Origin: Gigaspora margarita | Taxonomy: Eukaryota; Glomeromycota; Glomeromycetes; Diversisporales; Gigasporaceae | Assembly (NCBI GenBank): GCA_009809945.1 | Contig: WTPW01000341.1 | Location: forward strand, 186,001-250,000 | Direction of reading: 5' to 3' | Length of the DNA stretch: 64,000 nt | Shown here: in pieces, positions 24,671-35,599 of the stretch | How positions within the stretch are numbered: position 1 is the stretch's first letter | Layout: each line of letters begins with the position of its first letter | Position numbers and translations under genes: made by a program | The notes under the pieces: generated by a model | What the model saw: only the letters and a program-made list of their open reading frames with translations | Database searches by the model: none | What the model was told of the DNA's origin: nothing

Positions 24671-26641
24671 TACCATTTTTTGTATTTTTAGTTTTTTCAT
24701 TTTTTGCTTCACTAGCAATCTTCAACATTCTGTAATTTGATTGGCTGTGATCATATGAATTTGCCCCACTTTAGACAACCCCTAATTTAGGGAATAGTGT
24801 AAGTTTAGAAGTATAAATCCTAAGTAAATTGTGAGCAAGCACATAGATTTGAGTAGAGTTTAATTTGAGAATAAAATTAGTCCTAGGTTCAATATAGGCA
24901 TTTAAATATATTGTAATTATATATATAACATATGTAATAATAATATAATAATAATAAAAATTGCGAACAAAGAGTTCACTCTTAAAAAAAAAAAGAATAA
25001 TTAATTTTGATTTGTAATACTAATTCTCTTTTATCTTCAACATGTGATTAGCATATGATGTCTGATTAAGTTGTAGTTATGTTTAAGAGTATGTTGGTGC
25101 CAAAAGCTGCAGTGTAGCACTACTCCCATATATGTTTTCATTGATAAAGTTGATCTGAGTAAGAATAATAAAATCAATAAATCATGGGGATCAGATATTG
25201 TTGGACAATTGAGATTATCAATGTTTTAATCACTTAACTTATGGTTCATTATAAATACATATAATTAATCAATTACTAATTCTCTTTTACTCTTTTTTCT
25301 TTGAATATAGCTTTTTTTGATTATTACAGGAATACAGTTTTATAATGAATAATTTATTGCAAGCAATTTTACTTTAAAAAGTCGCAGAACTTATATTTTC
25401 AAATTATGGCCCAAAATTTTAGCATCAGCTATGACAATAATTAGTATACATTAAATTAGATAAAGAACAGTATAAGATTTTTATTAGATATCAAAAAAAT
25501 TACATTTTTAGATATACTTCTAATTCGAACTTCAAAAATTTGTGGAAGTGGTAGCAATATTCAATTATATTATATTGTTAGAACTGGACTCATAGTGCTC
25601 TATTGAGAAGGTATAAACCAATCATGGATGGGTCAAATTATAAATCTAACTAATCCAACCAACTAAAATACTGTCTGATAGATACTAAAGACTTCTAAAC
25701 CTTGAACTGGCAAGCAAAAAGAGGCATGGAAGATTTGGTCTGGGTCTTAAGTTCTTTGAATCTTGAAGACTTCTTTTTTTTCTTATTGCAGTAGGGATTT
25801 GAATATTTGATTTGGATTGTGTACTTGGGTCACAATGTTACATAGTTTAGCTTTGATTGGGCTTGATTAAATTTTGCCACTATGCTAGAGGCAGTCAGAA
25901 ATGAAAAATCAATTTAATGCTAAGAGTCACAAGATCAATTGTTAATTGTCAAATGTTGATCACAGAATCATGATAGTTAAGAAGTAGTCACAGAATTATG
26001 ATTGTTCAATACAAAAGGTGATCAATGCTTCAATCAGGTATAGTTTCTTATAAATATGCTCAAGAAAGTAAATACTAATTCTCTTTATACTTTGTTTCTA
26101 TTTTATTAACAACTTTAATTTTATTAGGAATCATATAAACAAGAATACTATTATTACTAATGAGTTTATAAAGATAATATTACATTAGCAAATTTATAGT
26201 AGTGAAATCTTTTGAAAGATCTTGTGAACCTGCAATATCTTTTGAAAGATTGTGCTAACCACAATATATTTTGAAATATTTTACAATATATTTCAAAATA
26301 TTTCAGTATTTGAAATATTTTGAAATATTTTTCAAAAATATGTTAGACCCAGAAAACCAAGCTGGATCAGTAGATCTGCAATTTGGGTCATACCGGTACC
26401 AAGAGCACATTGTTTAAAATATTTTGATGATGTTTGAATATAATCTACAAACTCTGTATTACAAGATCAGATTGATCTTTGTTTATAATTAGATCTTCAG
26501 TTTTATATTGTTTTTTTCATTTTCATTTTTTTTTGTTTGTTTTGTTTTTTTCTCTTTTTTTTTATCTATTTTTTAATTTTTTTTTTTTATTTTGGCACTT
26601 TACAAGAACACCAACCTAACTTCTCTGACGATTTACAAGAA
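24671..26641. other. Non-coding stretch with two promoter-like duplicates
   Basis: Two related segments carry TATAAATA followed about 15-25 bp later by ACTAATTCTCTTT (25,252-25,300 and 26,052-26,090), with a third ACTAATTCTC near 25,019. TGTTAGAACTGG at 25,577 could be an LTR start, but no LTR pair or gag-pol sequence is visible. The segment ends in T-rich low-complexity sequence at the gap. Confidence 0.35.
26180..26345. repeat. GAAATATTTC / CTTTTGAAAGAT repeat cluster, left of gap
   Basis: Multiple copies of TCTTTTGAAAGAT and TTTGAAATATTTTGAAATA occur here. The same words recur beyond the gap at 27,860-28,040, so the two may bound one element that spans it. Confidence 0.55.
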
Positions 26642-27317
26642 NNNNNNNNNNNNNNNNNNNNNNNNNNNNNNNNNNNNNNNNNNNNNNNNNNNNNNNNNNN
26701 NNNNNNNNNNNNNNNNNNNNNNNNNNNNNNNNNNNNNNNNNNNNNNNNNNNNNNNNNNNNNNNNNNNNNNNNNNNNNNNNNNNNNNNNNNNNNNNNNNNN
26801 NNNNNNNNNNNNNNNNNNNNNNNNNNNNNNNNNNNNNNNNNNNNNNNNNNNNNNNNNNNNNNNNNNNNNNNNNNNNNNNNNNNNNNNNNNNNNNNNNNNN
26901 NNNNNNNNNNNNNNNNNNNNNNNNNNNNNNNNNNNNNNNNNNNNNNNNNNNNNNNNNNNNNNNNNNNNNNNNNNNNNNNNNNNNNNNNNNNNNNNNNNNN
27001 NNNNNNNNNNNNNNNNNNNNNNNNNNNNNNNNNNNNNNNNNNNNNNNNNNNNNNNNNNNNNNNNNNNNNNNNNNNNNNNNNNNNNNNNNNNNNNNNNNNN
27101 NNNNNNNNNNNNNNNNNNNNNNNNNNNNNNNNNNNNNNNNNNNNNNNNNNNNNNNNNNNNNNNNNNNNNNNNNNNNNNNNNNNNNNNNNNNNNNNNNNNN
27201 NNNNNNNNNNNNNNNNNNNNNNNNNNNNNNNNNNNNNNNNNNNNNNNNNNNNNNNNNNNNNNNNNNNNNNNNNNNNNNNNNNNNNNNNNNNNNNNNNNNN
27301 NNNNNNNNNNNNNNNNN
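26642..27317. other. Assembly gap (676 N)
   Basis: A run of unknown bases. Open frames reported across it are artefacts of N. Confidence 1.
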
Positions 27318-27850
27318 TTTACTTCTACACTATTTTTAGGAAGTATTTAAAAAGAGTGAAATGAAGATGATAGTAAAAACAAAAGAATAGCTGAAGCAAA
27401 ATGATAGTTAAAACAAAGAAGCAAAATAATAGCTAATTGCAGGTGTGAGTGAAAATAAGTGTATAGGGCTAGTTTTTTGAATTTTATGTGACAAAGTGCA
27501 AAAGTATTTTAAAATACGTTTTTGTTTTCATTTTTTCCTTTTTTTAGGGTTTTTTTCGTCATTTTTTTCATTTTTTTGTATAATAATATATAATAAAAAT
27601 ATAATATTGAATAAAAATGATAATATATAATAAAATATAATATTGAATAAAACGTATATTTAATTTAAAATAAATTTATTAAAATATAATGTATAATAAT
27701 AAATAAAAAATATATAATTTTATATTGAATTGTGAAAACCTGTGAAAAACCATGATTATATAAATAGGTATATCGTTTATTGTAATAATATGCAAAATAT
27801 TACCTCCTGTGACCCGGTGAGAGGATAATTAGATACAGGGTTGCATTGTT
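27318..27850. other. AT-rich low-complexity sequence
   Basis: Mostly AATATAATATTGAATAAAA-type low complexity, with no gene signal. Confidence 0.5.
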
Positions 27851-27859
27851 TCTATTTGC

Positions 27860-28040
27860 CCAATTTCGCAATATTTCGCAATATATTTGAAATATTTCAA
27901 AATTTATTTTGAAATATTTCAAAAGAAATGCATACTGAAATCTTTCGAAAGATTGCGATTCTTTCAAAAGATTTTGCATCAATCGCAATTCTTTCAAAAG
28001 ATTTCAGTATGCAATTTCTTTTGAAAGATTTCATATATTT
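27860..28040. repeat. GAAATATTTC / CTTTTGAAAGAT palindromic cluster, right of gap
   Basis: The words ATTTCAAAATATTTC and ATTCTTTCAAAAGATT recur. GCATACTGAAATCTTTCG and GATTTCAGTATGC form an inverted pair around about 27,980. Confidence 0.6.
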
Positions 28041-28489
28041 ATTTTGCTGATGTATTGTTTTGTGAAATAAAATAAGTATATGTTTTTTTATAAAAACTAG
28101 TACATGATTATGCGGCGGCTGCGCTGCCAAATATTAACCAACTATATAATTGGATTTGTAGTAGATATGGCACAGTCAAGATTGTTTATAGTTGATATAA
28201 ATTTAATAAATTGACTAAGCTGATATTTAAAAATCAAATTAGTGTTTATACCCAAAGTGACTATTCTTAGTGTATAACATATGTATAATGGACTTGTTTT
28301 AAGCTAACCTTCATTTTTATGTTTTGGCCTTGCTTCGCTTAGTGGTATTAAGCTAGCATTTTGGCCTCGCTTCGCTCATCCATCTTAAGCTACCTTATAT
28401 TTTTATGTTTTAGTCTCACTTTATAGTGAATTTAAATACTATATTTTAGTTTTTTGTCCATGCCTCTGATACTAGAATTTTTTGTTGTC

Positions 28490-29165
28490 ATGATTTTCAT
28501 CAAGAGTTAGAGTAAGCTTGCATTAAAATTTTCATGATTTCTACTAAGTTATGTAAGAAAATTCTGTAACCCTTACCTGCTATTCTTGTGATCACAATGT
28601 AGTTAAGTTAGTTTGTATTAGAATTACCTTGATTTCTATGAAGTTATGTTTGAATTAGTTTACATTGTTGTTATTAGTTCCTTCGTAAAGAATTCTGTTG
28701 CAAAGCCTACCTGCTATTTTGGTAACTACAGTATGTGATTAAGGTTGAATTAATTTGCAATAAAATTATCATATTAAAATTATTATGATTTCTGTTATGA
28801 GTTACTATAAAAATCCTGTTAAAAAATATACTATTTCAGCTACTACAGTATCAGTTAGAGATGGTTTGCATTGGTACTGTTTTTTATTTTCTATATGGTT
28901 GACTGAGTTAGTTGCATTAGAATTATATCACAAGTTAAGGTTAGCTTGTATTGGAATCATTGCGAATAACTATAAAAAATTCTGCTGTAAACCTATTCAA
29001 CACATTATGTGTAGTTAGGATTGAGTTTGCATTAACCTGTATTATATAAATTACTGTAAGCTTGTATTAATTTGCATTGAAATTATTATAGATATTATCG
29101 TGAGATACTGTAAAAATTTAGTTACAAATCTTACTATTTGGTAATACACAGCATGCAACTTACTA
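28490..29165. repeat. Degenerate about 130-bp tandem repeats
   Basis: Roughly five units of TTACTATAAAAATTCTGTTACAAAGCCTACTGCTATT...ACTACAGTATGTGGTTAAGTTGAGTTAGTTTGCATTAGAATTATTATGATTTC (consensus read by eye, split here by dots). The same monomer occurs in the interior of the element at 33,188-34,676 (about 33,540-33,880). Open frames in it are repeat artefacts. Confidence 0.55.
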
Positions 29166-29339
29166 ACACATGTATTAACGTATATCTTAGTTAATCTAAC
29201 ATTGCAAAGTAAATATAACAGATGAAATCATAATCCTTATAAGGTTAGCTGATGTAAATATCAAGTGTTTATGCATATATATGCAAGGTTTGGCATTATT
29301 TTGAATATTAAGATAGGATATGATCCATATTACTTCATT

Positions 29340-29502
29340 ATTTTACAGACAAGTTCATTTTAAAGACAGCCTATTTTACCAAAGCTCATTTTACTGACAA
29401 TAATTCTAATCTGACCCTAATGATAATGACTGAATTACTTTGTCTGCGAAATGAACTTCAGTAAAATAGACTCAGTAAAATGAACTTGTCAGTGAATAAT
29501 TG
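29340..29502. mobile_element. Small palindromic MITE, ACAAGTTCATTTTA ends
   Basis: TTATTTTACAGACAAGTTCA at the left mirrors GAACTTGTCAGTGAATAA at the right. AGTAAAATGA / TCATTTTACT words recur inside. No clear TSD. Confidence 0.5.
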
Positions 29503-30491
29503 TTGGTGAAATATGGTAATTGTTAACTCATATAGGGGTGATCCCAAAATTCATGTTGGAATACTTCAGAGTGCATCAAAATCATAGTTGGCTAGATCAG
29601 AATTGATCAATTTTGCCCCAAGATTATAAAAAATTTTACTAATAAATCATATCTATTCATTAAGTAAAAAATGCCCAGCTGATAATTTTGCTATAGAACC
29701 TGCTAACAATTTGCACCAAACACTGACCTAGATCTGATACATCCAACCCAGAATTTTGGGGACCCCTCCTATAAAATTTGGTAAATATCAGTGAGTTGAT
29801 CAGATCCTTGTAATAGATATGAAATAAACGGGTGAGAAACAGGAATTAATATAGTGGCTAGTAAGAATTTGATAATTTATAGAATAAAAGTAAAACAGGC
29901 GTAAAACAGGAATCACTTGGTGGTAAGTAAAGATAATCATACGGAATCAAACTTGGAAATTCCTGGTAACATGTAACTTAATTAAAAATTAATATAAATC
30001 ATTTTCTTATTAGATCACAAACATCATACAATTCACATGATTACACATAAATCCAATATACTTTTATAATCAATATGAGAATTCAAACTAGTTCCAAAAT
30101 TCTAAATCAGTATAAGCATTATCAGATAGCCCAGTCTATAAACAGTAAAATTTTTAGTGATCTTATGATGATCAAACAACAAAATGAGGTTTAGAATGAA
30201 CAAACTTAGCCAACGAAAGAATCTTTCATTTAAGGCTTTTTGTTATTTCTTTGAAGATCAGAGATTATCAATTCATCAAGCCTGTAAAAAATCTGAAGAA
30301 ATAAAAACTAAAATGAAAAAAATAACATTCAACGTTATAAATTATATAGATCAGAATATTCATAAAACCAATAAAAAGACTTAGTTTAATAAGTACCAAT
30401 TCTATTTTATAAAATTTATAAGGAACTTTTTTTTTTCTCTTCTTACTTGTATAAGTATAAGTATATATATAAGTATACATATACATATAAG
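29503..30491. other. AT-rich intergenic sequence
   Basis: A block at about 29,680-29,760 (TTGCTATAGAACCTGCTAAC, CACTGACCTA) resembles 16,530-16,600, so a dispersed repeat is likely. A 66-codon plus-strand open frame at 30,184-30,384 matches no family I recognise and I do not call it. Confidence 0.4.
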
Positions 30492-31034
30492 CAGTATTCA
30501 AAATTTCGGACTCAAATGCTGTTCTCATGAAAACAGCATAATAACTATAAGTATTCTCAACCTTTATGTTTATGTTCTCACTTATGCTCACTAAAAAAAA
30601 AAAATTAAAAATATCATAAGTTATGCTGTACATATATTAAAATATATACCTTTTTAGCTCTATAATTAATGTTATATAATATTACCTATAAAGGCATAAA
30701 TGGTATAGGTTAAATATAAAAATTTAACTTAATTTCTATTAACACATCTATATATGAATATACGTTAAAGCATATTTTTCCAGCTATGCTATAGTAATTA
30801 TATATAAGTTCAACTAAATAATTTTGATAATAAATGTTTACAATTAATATATTTATTTATTTCTAATTTGGTATAACAATATCATGTAATTATTAATTAC
30901 TACTTATGAGAACACTATTTTTATTTTACTGTTCTCAAAAAAATTTTAATAGAGAACAGTAAAAAATTTTTACTGTGCACAAATTTAAAATAGTGTTCTC
31001 ATAAGAACTCTGAGAACACTAATTTCGAACACTG
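30492..31034. mobile_element. hAT-like element, CAGTGTTC ends, TGTTCTC subterminal repeats
   Basis: The left end CAGTATTCAAAATTTCGG and right end CTAATTTCGAACACTG are inverse, with a perfect 8-bp TSD CATATAAG (30,484-30,491 and 31,035-31,042). TGTTCTC/GAGAACA words recur inside both ends. CAGTGTTC is a classical hAT-type terminus. Confidence 0.85.
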
Positions 31035-31048
31035 CATATAAGTATATG

Positions 31049-31319
31049 CAGTGTTGTTACAGGACAGCTTTTTGGACAATTTTGGACAATTTTGGACAAT
31101 TAAATAAAGTAAAATTACTTAAAATTTTATTATTATAACCTATTTTAATTTTAACTAGAATGTGTTCAGCACTTAAAAAAATATATAGTTATATATTTTT
31201 TTAGATAGATTTATTAATTATTAAAGCCTGGACAAGCTTTGGACAATCTTGGACATTTGGACAATTTTGGACGTGAACAAGCCAAAAAAGGCTGTGAACA
31301 GCCAAAACATACAACACTG
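31049..31319. mobile_element. 271-bp hAT-like MITE with TTTTGGACAA repeats
   Basis: The ends are CAGTGTTGT and ACAACACTG. TSDs are AGTATATG (31,041-31,048) and AGTATACG (31,320-31,327), 7/8. TTTTGGACAATTTTGGACAA-type repeats lie inside both ends. Its left TSD overlaps the right TSD of the previous element by 2 bp, so the two sit back to back. Confidence 0.8.
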
Positions 31320-31782
31320 AGTATACGTATACATATATGTATACGTATACTAGTATACTAGTATAGAAAAATGCAAAAAGCAAATTTTCTTTTTTATATA
31401 TTATGAGAAAATTATTTCGATAATCAAATGCATGAATATAGACAAATTTCTGTAAGCAGTAGAACTACCAACTGTGTATAGTAAAGATTACTTACACCAC
31501 ATGAGCTTACATGGCAAACTCTTTACATGGCATAACCATCTTTGGTAAAAAGAATCAGGCAAAATTGAATACTCTTAAAAAATAGGTACAATTGGAAAGA
31601 TAAGTTCTAGAGCTAATGCTTCTACTTTAATTTCAAATTTTGGGACTCCCTAAGTCCAATTTGTACAAACTGTACTGAACTACTAAACCATGTAGAACTT
31701 GTACTGTTCTGTTTAAACTTTGATGAGCTTAAGGTTCTTATATACTTTTCAATTCTATACTAAAAATAATACAAATAATTCT

Positions 31783-31890
31783 TTTAAATCTTTTGGATCT
31801 TTTACATCTTTTAAATCTTTTGAATCTTTTGAATCTTTTGAATCTTTTACATCTTTTACATCTTTTGAATCAAAAGATTCAAAAGATTTG
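31783..31890. repeat. 9-bp minisatellite (GAATCTTTT)n
   Basis: About ten tandem units alternate GAATCTTTT and ACATCTTTT, ending in an inverted CAAAAGATTCAAAAGATT. Confidence 0.8.
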
Positions 31891-32319
31891 TAAGCATTGA
31901 TCCTACTTACTAAAAATAAAAAATATCTATATATATATCAAAATAATATAAAAAAATAAAAATATATTTGGGCACAGCCCTTTTTTAGATTGTGCTATGT
32001 CAATTTTGACTGTCATACTGTGCACTTTGTGCACCTATTTTTAAATTTCAAAATTTTACTAGAATAACCCTGTTGCACTTCAAAAAATGATCCTTTCACA
32101 ATTTTGTACTAATCTTGACCCTAACCCTAATCTAACTACATGTAAATTTAATTATTAGAGGCACAAAATGCGCAAGGGTACTGTCTAGATTTTTACATAT
32201 TGAGACTATTAAAAGCATTAACAAGTGTAAGTAAATTTTAAAAAGACTAAATAAAAAATTTCAAATTTAATCTGTACCAATTTATATTTTTATATTAGAG
32301 TACATTTATTCCTTACCCA

Positions 32320-32555
32320 AGGTGAGATTTGATATTCCTCAACCACATTATGCTCTTTCAAAATTTTACTAGAGTAACCCCTATCACATTTTTACCAAAA
32401 AATGCTCCTCTCACGATCATATTCTAAATTTAACTCTAGCCCTAACACTAACATTAATTCTAATCCTAACTCTAACTCTAACCCTAATATAACTAGAGTT
32501 TTATTTTTATTTGAGGAGGGGGCGTATAATTCACCCAGGTGATAAATAAATTATT
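32320..32555. mobile_element. MITE-like segment with CCCTAA-rich interior
   Basis: TTATTCCTTACCCAAGGTGA at the left pairs imperfectly with TTCACCCAGGTGATAAATAA at the right. Inside is a run of CTAACCCTAA-like units (about 32,427-32,490). A related CCCTAACCCTAA tract lies at 32,112-32,123. Confidence 0.4.
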
Positions 32556-32725
32556 TCTTTATATTATATGTTAATTTATATAAATTTGATAAATTCAATT
32601 AGTTAAATTAATATAATACTTACTTTTAGAAACTTCAATAAAATCAATAGGCTTAGTTGCTAAAAACAAGTTCAAAAATTAATACCATAATATAATTTTT
32701 TTTCAATAAATACCATTTATTGCAA

Positions 32726-35550
32726 TTAATATCTTTTTGTATTAATTATTTTGCTAGTGTACATCATATCAGGATGTTTTGATAAGTTAAGTGGCAATGT
32801 TTTTACTATCTCATCAGCATATAGGAATTGTCTTTTAATTTTATCGACATCTTCATCTGAATCTTTTTCCTACGAATCTACTTCATCCGAATTTTTTTCA
32901 TATGACCCTTCTATAATTTTAATCCATTTAAAAAGTTTCTTAGAAATGTCATAAGCATTAGGCCATTTCTCTAAGTTCAAATCCATGCATTGTTTAGCCA
33001 ATGCAATATAGCAATCAGGAGTCCCAGAAGCAAATTCTGGCTGCAATCCATTGCAAATAATATTAATAGCAAGGCCTTCATCAAATTGATAACCATCAAA
33101 AGCTCTTTGTCCGGTCAACATCTCCGACATGATAACTCCAAAACCATAAATATCAGCGGCTTTTGTAAAATTTTGACCTAATAAGACTAGAGATGGGAAA
33201 AATGCGCATTTTATAATAAAATGCGCATGAATGCGCATTAATGCGCATGAATGCGCATTAATGCGCATGATATATAAAATGCGCATGATACCGCATGATA
33301 AAAAATTTTTTTCAATTTTTATCTTTATTATTGATAATATATCTAAATAAAGATACACATATCGAAACTAAAATCAGATTTTGCCTATATATTTAAATTT
33401 TTTTAAATTAGCTAATTGTAAACTTCATCGTTGCTTATCTTATATAATTTGACACTTGATCCGTGGCTCTGCCATGGGAGCTTTGTATAAAACTTTAGAA
33501 TCTTAGTTAAAATCTGTAAATTCGCATTATATAACAGTCATAAATATGCCAAGTTAGTTTGCATTGAATCGTCACAAAAAAATTCTGTTACTGAACATAC
33601 TATTCTATTAACTACAGTATATGGTTAAAATTGAGTTAGTTTCATCAAATTATGATATCATAAAATTCTGCCACAGAATTCACACTCTATTTCAGTATGG
33701 TTGAGCCAGTTTTTATTAGAATTATTGTGATTTTTTTTATGAGTTTTTATAAAAAAATCCATTACAAAATTTGTTCGCTATACGTAATTGCAATATATAG
33801 TGGGTTAGTTTGAATTAGTATAAGCTAACTATAAAAAGTTTGTTACAAAGCTCATTACTCCAATAACAGATAGTGTGCAGTTTAGTTTTATTGGCGAATG
33901 CCAATTTTTAAAATAAGTGTTGCAAAGAGAAAACTTTATATTGCTATATTAGTTTTAGCACATTGATCACCTTTTGAACATTACCGTAATTTTATTGGTT
34001 GTCGACATAAAACTACGAGTTACTGAGAAAATTAGTTGATTATCAGATAATCTTGGCGGAAAAATTCCGACCAAAAATTCTAGAAATCAATCATCTAAAT
34101 ATTTGGCTGAATGTAACTTTTTTGATATTCGCTAATATATTCACTATTTTTTTATTAATCATATAGCGGAGCATTTGTCGTGTTCTTGCACTAATTCTTG
34201 CACTTGCACTTATTCTTGAACTTGAGACCATTATACAAAACGTTTCAAATTCGTGAACTTTTTTAGCCCAAAATAGGTTGTAAATATTAGGCAAACAAAC
34301 AACAAAAGTAAATTTAGAAAATTCATGTTCACAATTTTGGGCGTTAATAAGGGCATTAAAAAATGATATAATAATTACTCGAATTTTATAATAATTACTC
34401 GACCATGATAATAGTCATAATCATCTTACGTATTTCTATTAGTTTTCCTACATTTAGGTCACATTTTTCGGATACGACCAATCAAAATGTTAAAGCGAAC
34501 AGGTCCAGAATTGAAGTATATAGATAGATTAGAATGTTAATTATACTTATTTTATATTTAATTTTTCTATATAAAATTTTGATAGGATAAAATGCGCATG
34601 ATTCGGAAATATGCACATTAATGCGCATTCATGCGCTTGATTGAGGAATCATGCGCACACATGAAACCCATCTCTAAATAAGACTTCCGGTGCAACATAA
34701 GGCATAACTCTGTAAATACAATCTTCTGAATCATTTTCGTCATTCTTTTTAGACAATCCTAAATCTGCGATGTGAGATTGCAAAATTGTGCTAATGCATT
34801 GATCTTGCAAAATATTACCACTGTGAAAGTCAGAATGAATATACCCTGCAATATGAATTCGAAGTAAATCATGTGAGATATCTTTAAGTAGTTTTAATTT
34901 AATTTTCCATGAAAGATCTTGAAAATTCGTTCTTAAAAATGTATGAAGATTTCCTTTATCGGCATATAGGAACACCATCAAATATTGATTATTTTCACTG
35001 TCGTGAGTTAATCCATACATCTTAAGCCCACTACCGTATAAATTACATTTCATAAGCGGTTAAACTTTATAAATAATCAAACGAATTAGTTCATTCTATA
35101 TTTAATACATTGTTGAATAAATAATAATTTAGCTCACTTCATTTAAAGAATCTGATGGCACGGTCTTGAGCGCGACAATGCTATTTGATTCACGTGTTCT
35201 TTTATAAATATAGTTGTTATCATAATCAGCACTATTGTTATTATTATCTATTTTAATTTTTTTAATTTTTCGAATGCCATCCAACCAGATTGCTTTGTAT
35301 ACGGAACCAAATCCTCCTTTACCAATTAATTCTACAATAGTTAGTCTATCAAATGGAATCCATTCTATCTCATATTCATATGTATTGGTTTTAAGTTGGA
35401 ATGTTTTCATGCAATCATCAATATACTTATTTCTACACGTCCATCTTGTTGTAGTGTCAGGGTCACATGATATACACCATGCGGGTTGAGTATTGTCTTC
35501 ATTACAGAGTGCACATTTTCCATATTCAGAAGAACTAAATATAATATAAT
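32726..35550 (-). pseudogene. TKL-type protein kinase, split by a hAT-like element
   Basis: An exon at 35,138-35,534 (possibly from 35,550) encodes a CxxC...CxxC motif (CALC, CISC), then a linker and the glycine loop GKGGFGSVYKA and IVALK lysine. GTGAGC...ATAG joins it to 34,685-35,095, which carries HSDFHSGN (catalytic Asp and Asn), ADLGLS in place of DFG, and PYVAPEVL. The next codons are cut by a 1,489-bp transposon. Coding resumes at 33,187 with LGQNFTKAADIYGFG and runs through the C-lobe to LPLNLSKHPD and MYTSK, ending at 32,726. Removing the insertion and one TSD copy leaves the frame intact. Two more breaks are seen, an in-frame TAA at 35,060-35,062 and an in-frame TAG at 32,870-32,872. 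All key catalytic motifs are otherwise present. Such kinases are greatly expanded in Glomeromycotina, often next to Sel1 repeats; their substrates are unknown. I judge this copy inactive. Confidence 0.85.
33188..34676. mobile_element. hAT-like element inserted in the kinase activation segment
   Basis: TIRs are TAGAGATGGG and CCCATCTCTA, of the classical hAT TAGRGATG form. The perfect 8-bp TSD is AATAAGAC (33,180-33,187 and 34,677-34,684). The palindromic word ATGCGCAT is repeated about eight times inside the left end (33,200-33,295) and several times at the right (34,590-34,655). The interior contains about three of the 130-bp repeats also seen at 28.5-29.2 kb. No transposase domain is evident, so the element is non-autonomous. 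Confidence 0.9.
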
Positions 35551-35599
35551 GCTTTATTTCACATCTGCGCTTTTAAACTTTAGTCGAATGCAAATAATA

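Noticed and set aside
26537-27364. Long plus-strand open frames of 252 and 275 codons
   Set aside because: They are open only because the gap is N; flanking residues are low-complexity.
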